Shown here: in pieces, positions 51,986-60,839 of the stretch | Layout: each line of letters opens with the position of its first letter | Position numbering within the stretch: position 1 is the first letter of the stretch | Assembly: GCF_036346855.1 (NCBI RefSeq) | Contig: NZ_CP107841.1 | Span: 3,848,001 to 3,912,000 of the forward strand | DNA length: 64,000 nt | Source of the DNA: Streptomyces europaeiscabiei | Lineage (GTDB): Bacteria > Actinomycetota > Actinomycetes > Streptomycetales > Streptomycetaceae | Direction of reading: 5' to 3' | The notes under the pieces: generated by a model | Told to the model about the DNA's origin: nothing | Seen by the model: the letters and a program-made list of their open reading frames with translations, nothing else | Databases searched by the model: none | Made by a program: the position numbers and the translations under genes

Positions 51986-53325
51986 CCCCCACCGAGGCCC
52001 TGCTCGACCCCGGAGCGACGGCCGGCCGTGCCACCGACGCGATCCTGCGCGACACGCTGCGCGGCGACGCGCGCGGCGTCGTCGTCGACTCGCCGCCCGG
52101 CGCCGGGAAGTCGACGCTCGTCGTCCGCGCGGCGCTCGAACTCGCCTCCGCCGGCCGCCCCCTGATGGTCATCGCGCAGACGAACGCGCAGGTCGACGAC
52201 CTGGTCGTCCGGCTCGCCGAGAAGGACCCGGACCTCCCGGTCGGCCGGCTGCACAGCAGCGACAGCGACCCGTACGACAAGGCGCTCGACGACCTGGCGA
52301 ACGTGCGGAAGTCGACGAAGGCGGCCGATCTGGCCGGGCTGGACGTCGTGATCTCCACGGCCGCGAAGTGGGCGCACGTCAAGGGTGTCGAGCCATGGCG
52401 GCACGCGATCGTCGACGAGGCGTACCAGATGCGGTCGGACGCGCTGCTGGCCGTCGCGGGGCTGTTCGAGCGGGCGCTGTTCGTGGGTGACCCCGGGCAG
52501 CTGGACCCGTTCGCGATCGTGGGCAGCGAGCAGTGGGCGGGGCTGTCGTACGACCCGTCGGCCTCGGCGGTGACGACGCTGCTGGCCCACAACCCCGAGC
52601 TGCCCCAGCACCGGCTGCCGGTGTCGTGGCGGCTCCCGGCGTCGGCGGCGCCCCTGGTCTCCGACGCGTTCTACCCCTTCACCCCCTTCCGCAGCGGCAC
52701 GGGGCACGGGGACCGGCGGCTCGGGTTCGCGGTGCCGTCGGACGGCTCCGGGCCCGACCGGGTCATCGACGAGGCTGCCGAGTCGGGGTGGGGTCTGCTG
52801 GAGCTGCCGGCCCGGCACACCCCACGGACCGACCCCGAGGCGGTACGGGCCGTCGCGCTGGTCGTACGGCGGCTCCTCGACCGGGGTGGGGCGGCGACCT
52901 CGGAGCGGTCCGAGGAGCCCGTGCCGCTGACCGCCGACCGGATCGCCGTCGGCACGGCCCACCGCGACCAGGCCGCCGCGGTGCGCTCCGCGCTGACCGA
53001 GCTGGGCGTCTTGGACGTGGTCGTGGACACGGCCAACCGGCTCCAGGGGCGCGAGTACGACGTCACGGTCGTGCTGCACCCGCTGTCCGGGCGCCCGGAC
53101 GCGACGGCGTTCCACCTGGAGACCGGGCGGCTGTGCGTCCTGGCCTCCCGACACCGGCACGCGTGCATCGTGGTGTGCCGGGCGGGCGTCACCGACCTGC
53201 TCGACGACCATCCGTCGACCGAGCCGGTGCAGCTGGGTGTGACCGTGAAGTTCCCGGACGGGTGGGAGGCGAACCACGCGGTGCTGGCGGAGCTGGGGGA
53301 GCATCGGGTGGGCTGGCGGCCCTAG
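51982..53325 (+). CDS. Superfamily 1 helicase, Upf1/Dna2-type (compact)
   Basis: 447 residues, overlapping the previous gene by 4 bp. SF1 motifs in order: P-P-G-A-G-K-S-T (I, K43), D-E-A-Y-Q (II, 145-149, the DEAxQ form of Upf1-like helicases), G-D-P-G-Q-L-D-P-F (III), S-W-R-L (IV, R), T-A-N-R-L-Q-G-R-E-Y-D (V) and A-S-R-H-R-H-A (VI). The whole protein is just the two RecA-like domains with little else. With the Fe-S nuclease and the middle protein it would make a split counterpart of Dna2 or AddAB-like machines. DNA or RNA specificity cannot be told from sequence. Confidence 0.87.
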   Translation: MTPTEALLDPGATAGRATDAILRDTLRGDARGVVVDSPPGAGKSTLVVRAALELASAGRPLMVIAQTNAQVDDLVVRLAEKDPDLPVGRLHSSDSDPYDKALDDLANVRKSTKAADLAGLDVVISTAAKWAHVKGVEPWRHAIVDEAYQMRSDALLAVAGLFERALFVGDPGQLDPFAIVGSEQWAGLSYDPSASAVTTLLAHNPELPQHRLPVSWRLPASAAPLVSDAFYPFTPFRSGTGHGDRRLGFAVPSDGSGPDRVIDEAAESGWGLLELPARHTPRTDPEAVRAVALVVRRLLDRGGAATSERSEEPVPLTADRIAVGTAHRDQAAAVRSALTELGVLDVVVDTANRLQGREYDVTVVLHPLSGRPDATAFHLETGRLCVLASRHRHACIVVCRAGVTDLLDDHPSTEPVQLGVTVKFPDGWEANHAVLAELGEHRVGWRP

Positions 53326-53567
53326 TCGGGGCCCGGCGGAGCGCGGGCTCCTGATCTGCGGCTCGGGGGCGCGTGGCCCGCAGTGGGCTCGGACCGGTGC
53401 GAGCGGGGCGGCGCCTTCGGGGGCGCAGGTGTGTGGGGGCCGGCGCGTGGGGAGTCTGGGCAGGGTCGATGCCCACTTGCGCGGTCACGAGAGAATGGAC
53501 GGTGGCCCTCCACCCGGGACGCTCCCGGGGACCGGCCCACTGAACCGTCGTACGAGGAGGAGAAGAC

Positions 53568-53930
53568 ATGGCGGAGCCCACGTCGCGTCGGAACGAACCG
53601 CGGCTACGCCCCGCGCCCCTGCTCTTCGAGCCGGCGGAGGCGGCAGGCGACCCCGAGCACTTCTTCGATCTGGAGTCGATCGACGATCCGCGGGCGTTGC
53701 TGTCGCGGGCGACGGAGTTGGCGCAGGCGTTTCGGGCGGCGGCGGACCGGGCCGTGGAGTTCCAGGCGATCGCGGCGGCGCAGCTGGCGGATCCTCGGCG
53801 GTTCGATCGGCTGACCTCGGCGGACATCGCCGAGCGGGCGGAGTGGACCGAGGACTATGCCAAGAAGATGGTCGAGTACGGGCGGGAGCTCCTGCGGGGG
53901 CGGGACGTCAGCGGGCCTGAATCCATCTGA
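53568..53930 (+). CDS. Small conserved protein (120 aa), function unknown
   Basis: ATG 53568 with GAGGAGGAGA just upstream, an excellent site. The N-terminal third is Pro/Glu-rich; the rest is helical (A-L-L-S-R-A-T-E-L-A-Q-A-F-R-A-A-A-D-R-A-V-E-F-Q-A and W-T-E-D-Y-A-K-K-M-V-E-Y-G-R-E-L-L). No cysteine or membrane segment. Not recognised as any named family. Confidence 0.72.
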   Translation: MAEPTSRRNEPRLRPAPLLFEPAEAAGDPEHFFDLESIDDPRALLSRATELAQAFRAAADRAVEFQAIAAAQLADPRRFDRLTSADIAERAEWTEDYAKKMVEYGRELLRGRDVSGPESI

Positions 53931-54226
53931 GCGGGGGTTGCGCGGCCAGGGTCGGCAGGTGAACCGGGCTGCAGCTGGTGCTGAGGTCGGGGCGGTGCGG
54001 GGTTTCGCTCACCGGCGCTTGCGGGGTGCCGCTGCGCCCGCCCTCCCCCATCGCCCCCAGCGGCACCACTGCCCGCGGTCATGTGCGGCCGGTGAGTGCT
54101 CTCCCAGCCGGAGGAAACAGCTTCCGGCATATGCCGGGTGGGCAAGATACCCCACTTGCCCATCTCACGTACCAATTTTCGGCAACCACTCGGGGTCGAG
54201 CGGTCACGGACGGTAGATCTGGATGT

Positions 54227-54916
54227 ATGAGCGGTGGAGTTGAGACGGGCAGGTACCCGCAGGACGGGGCCGATGTCGCGAGGGTCACGGCGGAGGGGGC
54301 GGCTTGGCTGGCCTCGGCAGGAACGTATCCGCGCAGCACGTTGACGCTGTGGGAGGAGCGGCCGGCCGCGCCGGTGGTGTTGCCGTGCGGGACCGTCTTC
54401 GACGTCGTCAGCGTGCCGGCGATCTTCGGGCGGCGGATGCTCGACCGGTTATGGGACGAGGGCCCCGGCTCGGGACCCATCGCCGTGTACCGCGGGCGCA
54501 TGCTGCTGTTCGCCGCCCCCGGCACCGCCCACCGGCTGCCCACGCTCCTGGAGTGGGAGGAGTGGGGCTCCCCCGGCCGCACGGGCGCCGTCCCGCCCCT
54601 CCTCTGTCACGGCACGGGCGACGCCGTGACCGTCCCGGCCGTCCTCCACACCGGAGGCGACAGCACCTTCGAAGGCGACGACAAGGGCATCGGCGAGGCC
54701 GGCGGCGGGACGCCGGACGCACCCGGAATCACCCGCCTCGGATCCCGCTGGCTCGTCGCCCCGGACACCCGCCGACCTTGGCTTCCTGGGCCCGAGGTAC
54801 TGCTCTGGGCGGCCGTCCGGGCGGCCCGCGCGAGTGCCTCCGCGACCGTGCGCGTATCGATTTTTCCTCCCGCCGATCAGGGTGCTAAGGTCTACGACGT
54901 CAGCAGGCGCCGCTAG
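54227..54916 (+). CDS. Prim-Pol-like (bifunctional primase/polymerase N-domain type) protein
   Basis: 229 residues from ATG 54227. It has T-A-E-G-A-A-W-L-A-S-A-G-T-Y-P-R, L-P-C-G-T-V-F-D-V-V, Y-R-G-R-M-L-L-F-A-A-P-G-T and P-P-L-L-C-H-G-T-G-D, seen in Streptomyces proteins labelled bifunctional DNA primase/polymerase. No D-x-D metal site is visible, so it is probably not a polymerase. Codon 75 is TTA (54449-54451), implying bldA dependence. The stop codon TAG lies inside the tRNA-Lys gene (10-bp overlap), so the extreme C-terminus is encoded by tRNA sequence. Confidence 0.7.
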   Translation: MSGGVETGRYPQDGADVARVTAEGAAWLASAGTYPRSTLTLWEERPAAPVVLPCGTVFDVVSVPAIFGRRMLDRLWDEGPGSGPIAVYRGRMLLFAAPGTAHRLPTLLEWEEWGSPGRTGAVPPLLCHGTGDAVTVPAVLHTGGDSTFEGDDKGIGEAGGGTPDAPGITRLGSRWLVAPDTRRPWLPGPEVLLWAAVRAARASASATVRVSIFPPADQGAKVYDVSRRR

Positions 54917-54980
54917 CTCAGTTGGTTAGAGCAGCTGACTCTTAATCAGCGGGTCCGGGGTTCGAGTCCCTGGCGGCGCA
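54907..54980 (+). tRNA. tRNA-Lys (anticodon CTT)
   Basis: Acceptor GCGCCGC (54907-54913) pairs with GCGGCGC (54973-54979), discriminator A 54980. The anticodon stem GCTGA/TCAGC encloses loop CTCTTAA with CTT at 54941-54943. T-arm GGGTTCGAGTCCC. Its 5' end overlaps the upstream CDS by 10 bp. Confidence 0.96.
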
Positions 54981-54985
54981 CGACA

Positions 54986-55023
54986 CGAAGGAAGCCCCTC
55001 GCGGAAGCGAGGGGCTTCCTTCG
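54986..55023 (+). terminator. Terminator after tRNA-Lys
   Basis: CGAAGGAAGCCCCTCGC, GGAA loop, GCGAGGGGCTTCCTTCG: 17-bp perfect stem. Confidence 0.93.
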
Positions 55024-55094
55024 TTCCCCGGCACACCCCACCCGGGGGCCCCTCCGGCCGCCCTCACCCGACCCCTATCGCCCCGCAACGGTCC

Positions 55095-56489
55095 CTATCG
55101 CCCCGTCACGATCCGGACCGCCCACGCCCCGGTCGCCGTGCGCCCCTCCACCTCGACCCGTACGGCCTCCCCCGGCACCGTGAAGCTCTCCCCCACACCC
55201 ACCGGTGCGTCCGCGAGGGGCGGGTACACGGAGTCCTCCCAGCAGGCCTCGGTGCGCGGATGGGCGTCGAGGACCTCGATGGGGCCGCCGCCGGACTCGG
55301 CGCCGCTGCGGATGCGGTAGACGAGGACGCCCTGCGTGCAGACGGAACCGTCGTTGCCGACCGCACCCCGCGCCTCGATCGCGAGCGCGCTGTCGGGACC
55401 CGTACGGACGACCGCCAGTTTCGTACCCCGTCCGGCCCCGAAGGTCCGCACCCCGACACCGGCCACCATCCCGCCCGCGCTCCCAGCGCCACCGCCGACG
55501 ACACCGGCACCACCCGCACGCCCGACGACCTCACCACCCTCGGCCTCGCCCACCTCGGCCGCTCCCGTCTCCCCTTCGTACGCCCCCCGCGGTCCCGCTC
55601 CCACCGCCTCCAGCGTCAACCGGGTGCTCCCCACCCCCCGTACGCACGTCACCTGGCGCGGTTCCAGCCAGCCCAGCTTCCACTTGTGCCAGGCGAACAG
55701 GTCCGGGGCCAGGGCGAACTGGCTGCCCATGAGGTCCCAGTCGCCGACATGGGTGTCCCAGTCGCCCTTGCCGTCGGCGGGGCGGTGATAGAGGTCGGGG
55801 AGGTCGAAGACGTGGCCGGTCTCATGGGCGAGGACGAGGCGGTCCGGGGGGTGTCGCTCGAACACGGTGACGACCCGGCGGAGGCCCGTGCCGTCGACCT
55901 CCAGCGGGGTTTCGAGGTTGACCACCTTCGTCGCGTCCGAGTCGACGCCGGGCGCGTGGGGGTCGGCGACGAAGTACACGATGTCGTAGCGGGAGAAGTC
56001 GACGTGCGGGTCGGCCGTGGCGAGGGCGTCCCTGAGGTAGGCGGCCCGGTGCGCCGCGTTCCAGTCTCGCCGTATGGCGTACGCCGTCGACGGCTGGGGC
56101 ATCTCCAGCCACTCGCGGCGCGGATGGGGGCGGAGTGCGAACTTTCCGTACGAGGCGCGTTCGAAGAACTCACTGGTGGCCGGAAAATGATCCGCGGTCA
56201 GCTCGGCCGGTGTGGTGAGAGGGGCCGCGTCCGGGAATGACAAGAATACGAGTACGGCGTCGAGGTCGCGGGTGGGGCGCGGATAGGCGGAGTTCCAGGT
56301 GTCGAGGCCCTCCGAGTGATGCGCCTGGGTGCGTCGCAGCGTGCACGGCTCCGACAGCGGTACGGCGGAGGGGGCAGCGATCAAAGAGGTCGCGGCGAGT
56401 GCGGTGAGGGAGGTGAGCATGGCCGCTGTACTGCGCAGAGCGGGCGCCCGGTCGCCGAGCAGTTCCTTCCAGGGGAGCGGACGCTGCAC
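55095..56489 (-). CDS. Secreted M6-type zinc metalloprotease-like protein
   Basis: 464 residues from GTG 56489 with CGGAGG five bases upstream. An N-terminal signal (about residues 20-42: A-M-L-T-S-L-T-A-L-A-A-T-S-L-I-A-A) marks export. The zinc site is H222-E-T-G-H226 followed by V-F-D-L-P-D-L-Y-H, the M6 family pattern, and the M6 start pattern L-V-F-L-S-F-P-D is also present. Residues about 315-365 are a Gly/Ala/Val low-complexity insertion. It is convergent with the tRNA-Lys gene and divergent from the GGDEF gene. Confidence 0.82.
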   Translation of the reverse strand: MQRPLPWKELLGDRAPALRSTAAMLTSLTALAATSLIAAPSAVPLSEPCTLRRTQAHHSEGLDTWNSAYPRPTRDLDAVLVFLSFPDAAPLTTPAELTADHFPATSEFFERASYGKFALRPHPRREWLEMPQPSTAYAIRRDWNAAHRAAYLRDALATADPHVDFSRYDIVYFVADPHAPGVDSDATKVVNLETPLEVDGTGLRRVVTVFERHPPDRLVLAHETGHVFDLPDLYHRPADGKGDWDTHVGDWDLMGSQFALAPDLFAWHKWKLGWLEPRQVTCVRGVGSTRLTLEAVGAGPRGAYEGETGAAEVGEAEGGEVVGRAGGAGVVGGGAGSAGGMVAGVGVRTFGAGRGTKLAVVRTGPDSALAIEARGAVGNDGSVCTQGVLVYRIRSGAESGGGPIEVLDAHPRTEACWEDSVYPPLADAPVGVGESFTVPGEAVRVEVEGRTATGAWAVRIVTGR

Positions 56490-56876
56490 GGAGACCTCCG
56501 GATGCGGATCTTGTGAACACCGCGTCCAGATTTTCGGAATTAGTAGTACTTTGCCCTGTTTCTCTGCACCAGAAGAGTGAGGAACAGGCGAGAAGGAGCC
56601 GGATCGCCCCCAATGGCCGACACCCCGGGCACTCACGGAACGTCACAAGCAGTCGACGGAGCGGGGAAGCCGTTCAGCTCGGGGCAGAAACGATCTGTCA
56701 GATCAGGTCGTTGTTCAGGGAGACTGGAGAGTGGCTAGAAGGCCTCGGGGCCAGCCTCTATGATCGGCACACTTTCCTGCACGGACACGGCTATGAGCGC
56801 CCTGCCTACTTGGTTCGGCCGCTCCGACGAGACACATGAGATCCGTACGAAAACGAGTGCACTGCGGGAGCGAACG
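56490..56876. other. Control region between the metalloprotease and GGDEF-EAL genes
   Basis: Up to 387 bases (270 if the GGDEF gene starts at 56760). It includes an unusually AT-rich patch (GAATTAGTAGTACTTTG, 56538-56554) suited to a promoter for the protease gene. In other Streptomyces the orthologous GGDEF-EAL gene is a BldD target; I could not identify a convincing BldD box by eye. Confidence 0.45.
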
Positions 56877-58748
56877 GTGAGCGGAACGTCCCAAGGGCCG
56901 GGGCCCGCGGCAGACCTCGTCCGGCCGGCGATTACAGAACGTCACGCCAATGCGTCAGTTCAGTCGTCCCCGCCGTCGGGGGAGAGTCCCACGGCACCCG
57001 CCGCGTTCTCCGTCGCGCCGCTCGCCATGGCCGTCGTCGACCGGGACGGGCTGGTCGTCACCGCCAACGGGGCGATGGGGACGCTGCTGGGTACGGGTGG
57101 GGAACCGCTGGTCGGACGGGTCGCCGCCGACCTGGTGGACCTCGCCTCGGACACCCGGACCTGGCACGCCTACCGCGAGGTGCTGCGCGGCCGGCAGGCC
57201 CGGCTGCGCTGTACACGCCGACTGAAACAGCCGGACGGGGCCTGGCTGTGGGTGCAGGTGTCGGTGGCGCCGCTGCCCGAGGAGGAGCGGGCGGTGCTCC
57301 TCTCGGTCGCCGACATCAGCGCCAACCGCCAGCTTCAGGCCAGGCTTCGTCACCTGCAGATGCACGACCCGGTGACCCGGCTCCCCAACCGCACCCTCTT
57401 CTTCGAACAGCTCTCCGCCGCCCTCGAACGGGAGGCGTACGACGAGGTCGGCACCGGCCGGATCGGCCTGGTCTATCTGGACCTGGACGGATTCAAGGCG
57501 GTCAACGACACCCTCGGCCACCGTGTCGGCGACCGGCTCCTCACGGCCGTCGCCGAGCGGCTCACCCGCTGCGCCGACGAGGCCGCCCTCCTGCGCACGG
57601 CCGGTACGGCCGCCGGGGCGCCGCTGGTGGCCAGACTCGGTGGTGACGAGTTCGCGCTGCTCGTGGAGGACTCCACCGGCACGGAGCAACTCGCCGACCT
57701 GGCCGACTCGGTCCTCAAGGCCCTCCAGGCGCCCTTCGACCTGGCCGGTCAGCGGCTGTCCGTCTCCGCGTCGATCGGGGTGGTCGAGCGGCAGTCGGCG
57801 AGCACGACGGCGACGGGGCTGATGCAGGCCGCCGACACGACGCTGTACTGGGCGAAGGCCGACGGCAAGGCCCGCTGGACGCTGTTCGACCCGGAGCGCA
57901 ACGCCCACCGGATGACCCGTCAGGCCCTGTCGTCGACGCTGCGGGCGGCCGTCGGACGGGGCGAGTTCGTCCTGGACTACCAGCCGCTGGTGGGCATGGC
58001 GCAGGGCGAGGTGCGCGGGGTCGAGGCGCTGGTGCGCTGGCATCACCCGCAGTTCGGCCTGTTGACGCCGAATCGGTTCATCTCACTGGCCGAGGAGGAC
58101 GGCTCGATCGTCCAGCTCGGGCGGTGGATTCTGGCCACCGCCTGCCGGCAGGCCCGTCGCTGGCAGATCGACCACCCCGACCGGGCGCCGATCTTCGTCA
58201 GTGTGAACGTCGCCGTCCGCCAGGTCTGGGACTCCGACCTGGTCGCCGACGTCGCCGAGATCCTCGCGGAGACCGGCCTCGCCCCGCACCTGCTGCAGCT
58301 TGAGCTCACCGAGTCCGCGCTCATGGGCTCCGCCGGCCGCCCGCTGCAGGCCCTCAAGGCGCTCAGCGACATGGGCGTACGCATCGCCATCGACGACTTC
58401 GGCACCGGGTACTCCAACCTCGCGTACCTGAGCCGGCTGCCGGTGTCGGTGCTGAAGCTGGACGGGGCGTTCGTACGGGGGTTCCAGTACGAGAGCGGGG
58501 AGGAGAGCGGGGCCGCCGGGGACGACGGGCAGCCCAACCCCGCCGACGAGATCATCGTCGAGGCCCTCGTCCAGCTCGCCCACCGGCTCGGGCTGTCGGT
58601 CACGGCGGAGGGCGTGGAGACCGACGCGCAGGCCTCCCGGCTGCGCCGGCTCGGCTGCGACACCGGGCAGGGGTGGCTGTACTCCCGCGCGGTGTCGCCG
58701 GAACGGATCGCGGAACTGCTGGGGGCGGCGGCCTGCCCTCAGGCCTGA
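56877..58748 (+). CDS. cdgA: PAS-GGDEF-EAL c-di-GMP signalling protein (CdgA-like)
   Basis: 623 residues from GTG 56877 (GGGAG upstream); in-frame ATGs at 56793 and 56760 would add 28 or 39 residues. PAS domain about 45-150 (F-S-V-A-P-L-A-M-A-V-V-D-R-D-G), then GGDEF with intact G255-G-D-E-F259 in R-L-G-G-D-E-F, then EAL with E383-A-L in G-V-E-A-L-V-R-W-H and D-D-F-G-T-G-Y-S-N-L. Both catalytic signatures are intact, so it may make and break c-di-GMP. No membrane segment. In Streptomyces c-di-GMP holds BldD as a dimer and blocks sporulation. It matches CdgA by domain order and place in the gene order. Confidence 0.88.
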   Translation: MSGTSQGPGPAADLVRPAITERHANASVQSSPPSGESPTAPAAFSVAPLAMAVVDRDGLVVTANGAMGTLLGTGGEPLVGRVAADLVDLASDTRTWHAYREVLRGRQARLRCTRRLKQPDGAWLWVQVSVAPLPEEERAVLLSVADISANRQLQARLRHLQMHDPVTRLPNRTLFFEQLSAALEREAYDEVGTGRIGLVYLDLDGFKAVNDTLGHRVGDRLLTAVAERLTRCADEAALLRTAGTAAGAPLVARLGGDEFALLVEDSTGTEQLADLADSVLKALQAPFDLAGQRLSVSASIGVVERQSASTTATGLMQAADTTLYWAKADGKARWTLFDPERNAHRMTRQALSSTLRAAVGRGEFVLDYQPLVGMAQGEVRGVEALVRWHHPQFGLLTPNRFISLAEEDGSIVQLGRWILATACRQARRWQIDHPDRAPIFVSVNVAVRQVWDSDLVADVAEILAETGLAPHLLQLELTESALMGSAGRPLQALKALSDMGVRIAIDDFGTGYSNLAYLSRLPVSVLKLDGAFVRGFQYESGEESGAAGDDGQPNPADEIIVEALVQLAHRLGLSVTAEGVETDAQASRLRRLGCDTGQGWLYSRAVSPERIAELLGAAACPQA

Positions 58749-58763
58749 AGGAGCCTGAGGGGC
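58735..58763. terminator. Bidirectional hairpin between convergent genes
   Basis: GCCCTCAGGC / GCCTGAGGGGC with an 8-base loop and one extra G, overlapping the last codons of the GGDEF-EAL gene and lying before the end of the flavin monooxygenase gene. Confidence 0.5.
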
Positions 58764-58776
58764 CCAGGTGCTCCGA

Positions 58777-59892
<1,116 letters not shown>

Positions 59893-60047
59893 GGTGGGGC
59901 CTCCTGCGGACGGATCGGTGGTGGCTACGGTCGGGACTAACAGGAGGGTGGCTCCGTTTATTCCCCGCACCCGCCGCCCCTACCCGCCCCTACCCGTCCC
60001 GTCCCCAGGGGCTGCGTCCCTCCGACCCCGAGGCGCGGGTTCGGTGG

Positions 60048-60075
60048 GGGCTTGTCGCGCAGCTCCCCGCGCCCC
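60048..60075 (-). repeat. Dispersed intergenic repeat, copy 4
   Basis: Minus-strand reading GCGCGGGGAGCTGCGCGA followed by CAAGCC: one base different from copies 2 and 3 in the core. It lies between the oxidoreductase start and the maleate-isomerase-like gene end. Confidence 0.75.
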
Positions 60076-60107
60076 TGGGAACGGGGCGCGGGACTCCCGC
60101 CCGGAAA

Positions 60108-60839
60108 CTAGACCTGCACGATCGGTTCCCGTGTGAACAAGGCCCCCAGTTCCGGGGCGTTGACCCTCCTGTCCGCCAGCCTCAGGGCCTCCCAGACCGT
60201 GACCTGGTTGGCGGTGAGGACCGGTTTGCCGAGTTCCTTCTCCAGGGTGGGGATGTGGGAGGCCGTGTGGAGCGCCGTGTCCGGGAGGAGGAGGGCCTGG
60301 GCTTCGGGGTGGTCGGCCGAACGGGCCAGGGCGAGGGTCTCGTCGAGGCCCCAGGTGCCCACCTCCGCCGCCGTGATGATGCCCGCGCCCCGCACCGACA
60401 GGACTTCCACGCCTGCCGCCGCCAGGAAGTCGACGAAGAGCCGGGCGATGTCGTCGGGGTAGGTCGCCGCGACGGCCACCCTGGTGGCGCCCACCTCCCG
60501 CGCCGCGTGGGCGAAGGCGAAGGAGGTGGAGGAGGCGGGGAGGCCCGCCGCGCGGGCGAGGGCGCGGATCTGGTCGTGGGCGCCTTCGTAGCCGTAGACG
60601 AAACTGCCGCTGGTGCAGGCCCAGACGACGGCTTCCGCGCCGGAGAGGCGCAGGGCCTCGCAGCCGGCGGCCAGTCGTTCGGGTGCGCCCATCTCGCGCA
60701 GGGCGTCCACGCGGTGGGCGTCCTCACCGATGTCGGTGTGCACCACGTCCACCCGGATGTCACTGCCGAGCAGTTGTTCCATACGCGGATAGTCGTCCTC
60801 GGCGGAGTGGCCCGGGTAGAGGAAACCGAGTGCGGTCAT
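60108..60839 (-). CDS. Maleate isomerase / arylmalonate decarboxylase family protein, second Cys missing
   Basis: 243 residues, ATG 60839 overlapping the upstream paralogue by 4 bp. Two Asp/Glu-racemase-like halves. The first catalytic cysteine is present, C75 in W-A-C-T-S-G-S-F. At the place where maleate isomerases have the second cysteine (I-S-C-T-N) this protein has L-L-P-D-T-A-L, with D187. Loss of one Cys should stop the classical cis-trans isomerisation; it may be a decarboxylase, a different isomerase, or a partner of its paralogue. Residues A-N-Q-V-T-V-W-E-A-L near the end match the family. Confidence 0.85.
   Translation of the reverse strand: MTALGFLYPGHSAEDDYPRMEQLLGSDIRVDVVHTDIGEDAHRVDALREMGAPERLAAGCEALRLSGAEAVVWACTSGSFVYGYEGAHDQIRALARAAGLPASSTSFAFAHAAREVGATRVAVAATYPDDIARLFVDFLAAAGVEVLSVRGAGIITAAEVGTWGLDETLALARSADHPEAQALLLPDTALHTASHIPTLEKELGKPVLTANQVTVWEALRLADRRVNAPELGALFTREPIVQV

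Noticed and set aside
49140..53325. CRISPR adaptation module because of the Cas4-like nuclease
   Set aside because: No cas1, cas2 or repeat array nearby; the helicase partner fits end-processing machines better.
54907..54980. tRNA-Lys as a currently occupied integration site
   Set aside because: No integrase and no repeated tRNA 3' end was found within the window; the genes after it are ordinary chromosomal ones.
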